Assembly: GCA_041394905.1 (NCBI GenBank)
Contig: JAWKHJ010000005.1
Span: 62,001 to 126,000 of the forward strand
Source of the DNA: RI-231 sp041394905
GTDB taxonomy: Bacteria; Acidobacteriota; Terriglobia; Bryobacterales; UBA6623
Reading direction: 5' to 3'
DNA: 64,000 nucleotides
The stretch's first letter is position 1, and each line of letters starts with the position of its first letter. Both the position numbers and the translations under genes were made by a program. The notes beneath the pieces are model-generated. The model was not told where the DNA came from, ran no database searches, and saw only the letters and a list, made by a program, of their open reading frames with translations. This document shows, one piece after another, positions 63,492 through 64,000 of this stretch.

Positions 63492-64000
63492 GGACGTACT
63501 CTTCCTCTCACCCGAGGCCCCGTTCCCGTTGGCGGGCGGCGGCGCCATGCGCTCGGCTGGGCTGCTGCGGTATTTGGCAGATCGCTACACGGTAGACTTC
63601 CTGGGATTTGCGGTAGAAGGCGGCGGCGATCCAAGCGCTTCCTTGCCCGATGGCTTGGTCCGTCAAGCGGACACGGTATGGCTTCCGCGCCACGGGGTGA
63701 GTCTTGGAGAACGGATCGTGCGCAACACCAGCCGTGTCATTCGCGGCCGGCTGCCGCTGATGGACCGGTTCTCCGACCCGATCGCCGCGGCCCAAGCCCA
63801 AAACATTTTGCAGGGCCGACGGTATCGCCTGGCCGTCATCGAGCATTTCTGGTGCGCAGACTACCTGCAGATGGTGCGCGAGGCGGCCGACTTAGTGGTC
63901 CTCGATCTGCACAACGTCGAATCAGCTTTGCACGCCGGATGCGCGCAGACCGAGCCCTGGCCACAGCGCGTGGGACACCGCTTCTTCCACCGCCGAGCCG
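63466..64000 (+). CDS. Glycosyltransferase N-terminal part, cut by window edge
   Basis: An open frame from ATG 63466 runs off the window. It begins DVLFLSPEAPFPLAGGGAMRSAGLLRYLADRYTVDFLGF, the Rossmann opening of a GT-B transferase with a glycine-rich loop, and later VVLDLHNVESALHAG. This resembles family 4 sugar transferases that follow one another in glycan clusters. The C-terminal donor site is not in view. Confidence 0.65.
   Translation, partial: MKGRSGEAEDVLFLSPEAPFPLAGGGAMRSAGLLRYLADRYTVDFLGFAVEGGGDPSASLPDGLVRQADTVWLPRHGVSLGERIVRNTSRVIRGRLPLMDRFSDPIAAAQAQNILQGRRYRLAVIEHFWCADYLQMVREAADLVVLDLHNVESALHAGCAQTEPWPQRVGHRFFHRRA

Noticed and set aside
1..64000. tRNA, rRNA and CRISPR arrays
   Set aside because: No T-arm-like GGTTCRAATCC pattern, rRNA-like tract or regularly spaced repeat was found on reading both strands.

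Overview
The window is GC-rich, densely coded DNA from a diderm bacterium, most likely an acidobacterium. This is inferred from a GWxTD-domain secreted protein, CRTAC1/UnbV and TPR proteins beside a multihaem cytochrome, a PDZ-containing sensor kinase paired with an NtrC-type regulator, and a beta-barrel outer-membrane protein ending in Phe. I see no rRNA, tRNA, CRISPR array, insertion sequence, integrase or phage gene.

Layout. 1-5.4 kb: the end of an MscS channel, adenylate kinase, and a sigma-54 two-component pair. 5.9-9.8 kb: a GWxTD protein, an outer-membrane barrel and a small secreted protein. 9.9-12.5 kb: thpR, a broken yjbR, hflX and hfq. 12.8-17.3 kb: a run of envelope and metabolic genes ending in a KamA-family radical SAM enzyme. 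17.3-22.9 kb: a TPR/peptidase-MA protein, a polyphosphate-glucokinase-like ROK kinase, an acyl-CoA synthetase, an SDR-like protein and a DUF362 protein. 23.0-27.0 kb: an aromatic amino-acid cluster, trpF-trpB-trpA-chorismate mutase-tyrA. 27.1-30.8 kb: a large CHAT-STAND ATPase-TPR protein resembling an NLR. 41.4-30.8 kb (minus strand): a probable six-gene operon of sulfatase, methyltransferase, cupin dioxygenase, TPR/UnbV lipoprotein, multihaem-TPR cytochrome and CRTAC1 lipoprotein. 41.5-48.5 kb: TerB-like, DUF58, S9 peptidase, a second sulfatase and an alkylsulfatase-like hydrolase. 48.6-52.6 kb: mddA with two tiny downstream reading frames, divergent from a winged-helix/NB-ARC/TPR regulator. 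52.7-64 kb: a bifunctional nuclease, a VWA repeat protein, an OFA-type MFS transporter, an RRM protein whose ribosome-binding site can be masked in a hairpin, a HIT/YkgJ cluster, a TPR-zinc-receiver protein, a SpoU methyltransferase and two glycosyltransferases.

Sequence quality limits the reading. Single-base frameshifts break or locally scramble about a dozen genes, and between about 33.9 and 40.4 kb they occur roughly every hundred bases. The broken frames keep family motifs in neighbouring frames, often with compensating shifts, so most look like indel errors in the assembly rather than gene decay. Boundaries there are approximate.

Many starts lack a Shine-Dalgarno sequence but have a GCTAnnnT or TAnnnT hexamer 6-9 bases before the start codon, which suggests frequent leaderless transcription. 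A few genes (mddA, its two small neighbours, the RRM gene, the DUF362 gene) have a clear Shine-Dalgarno instead.
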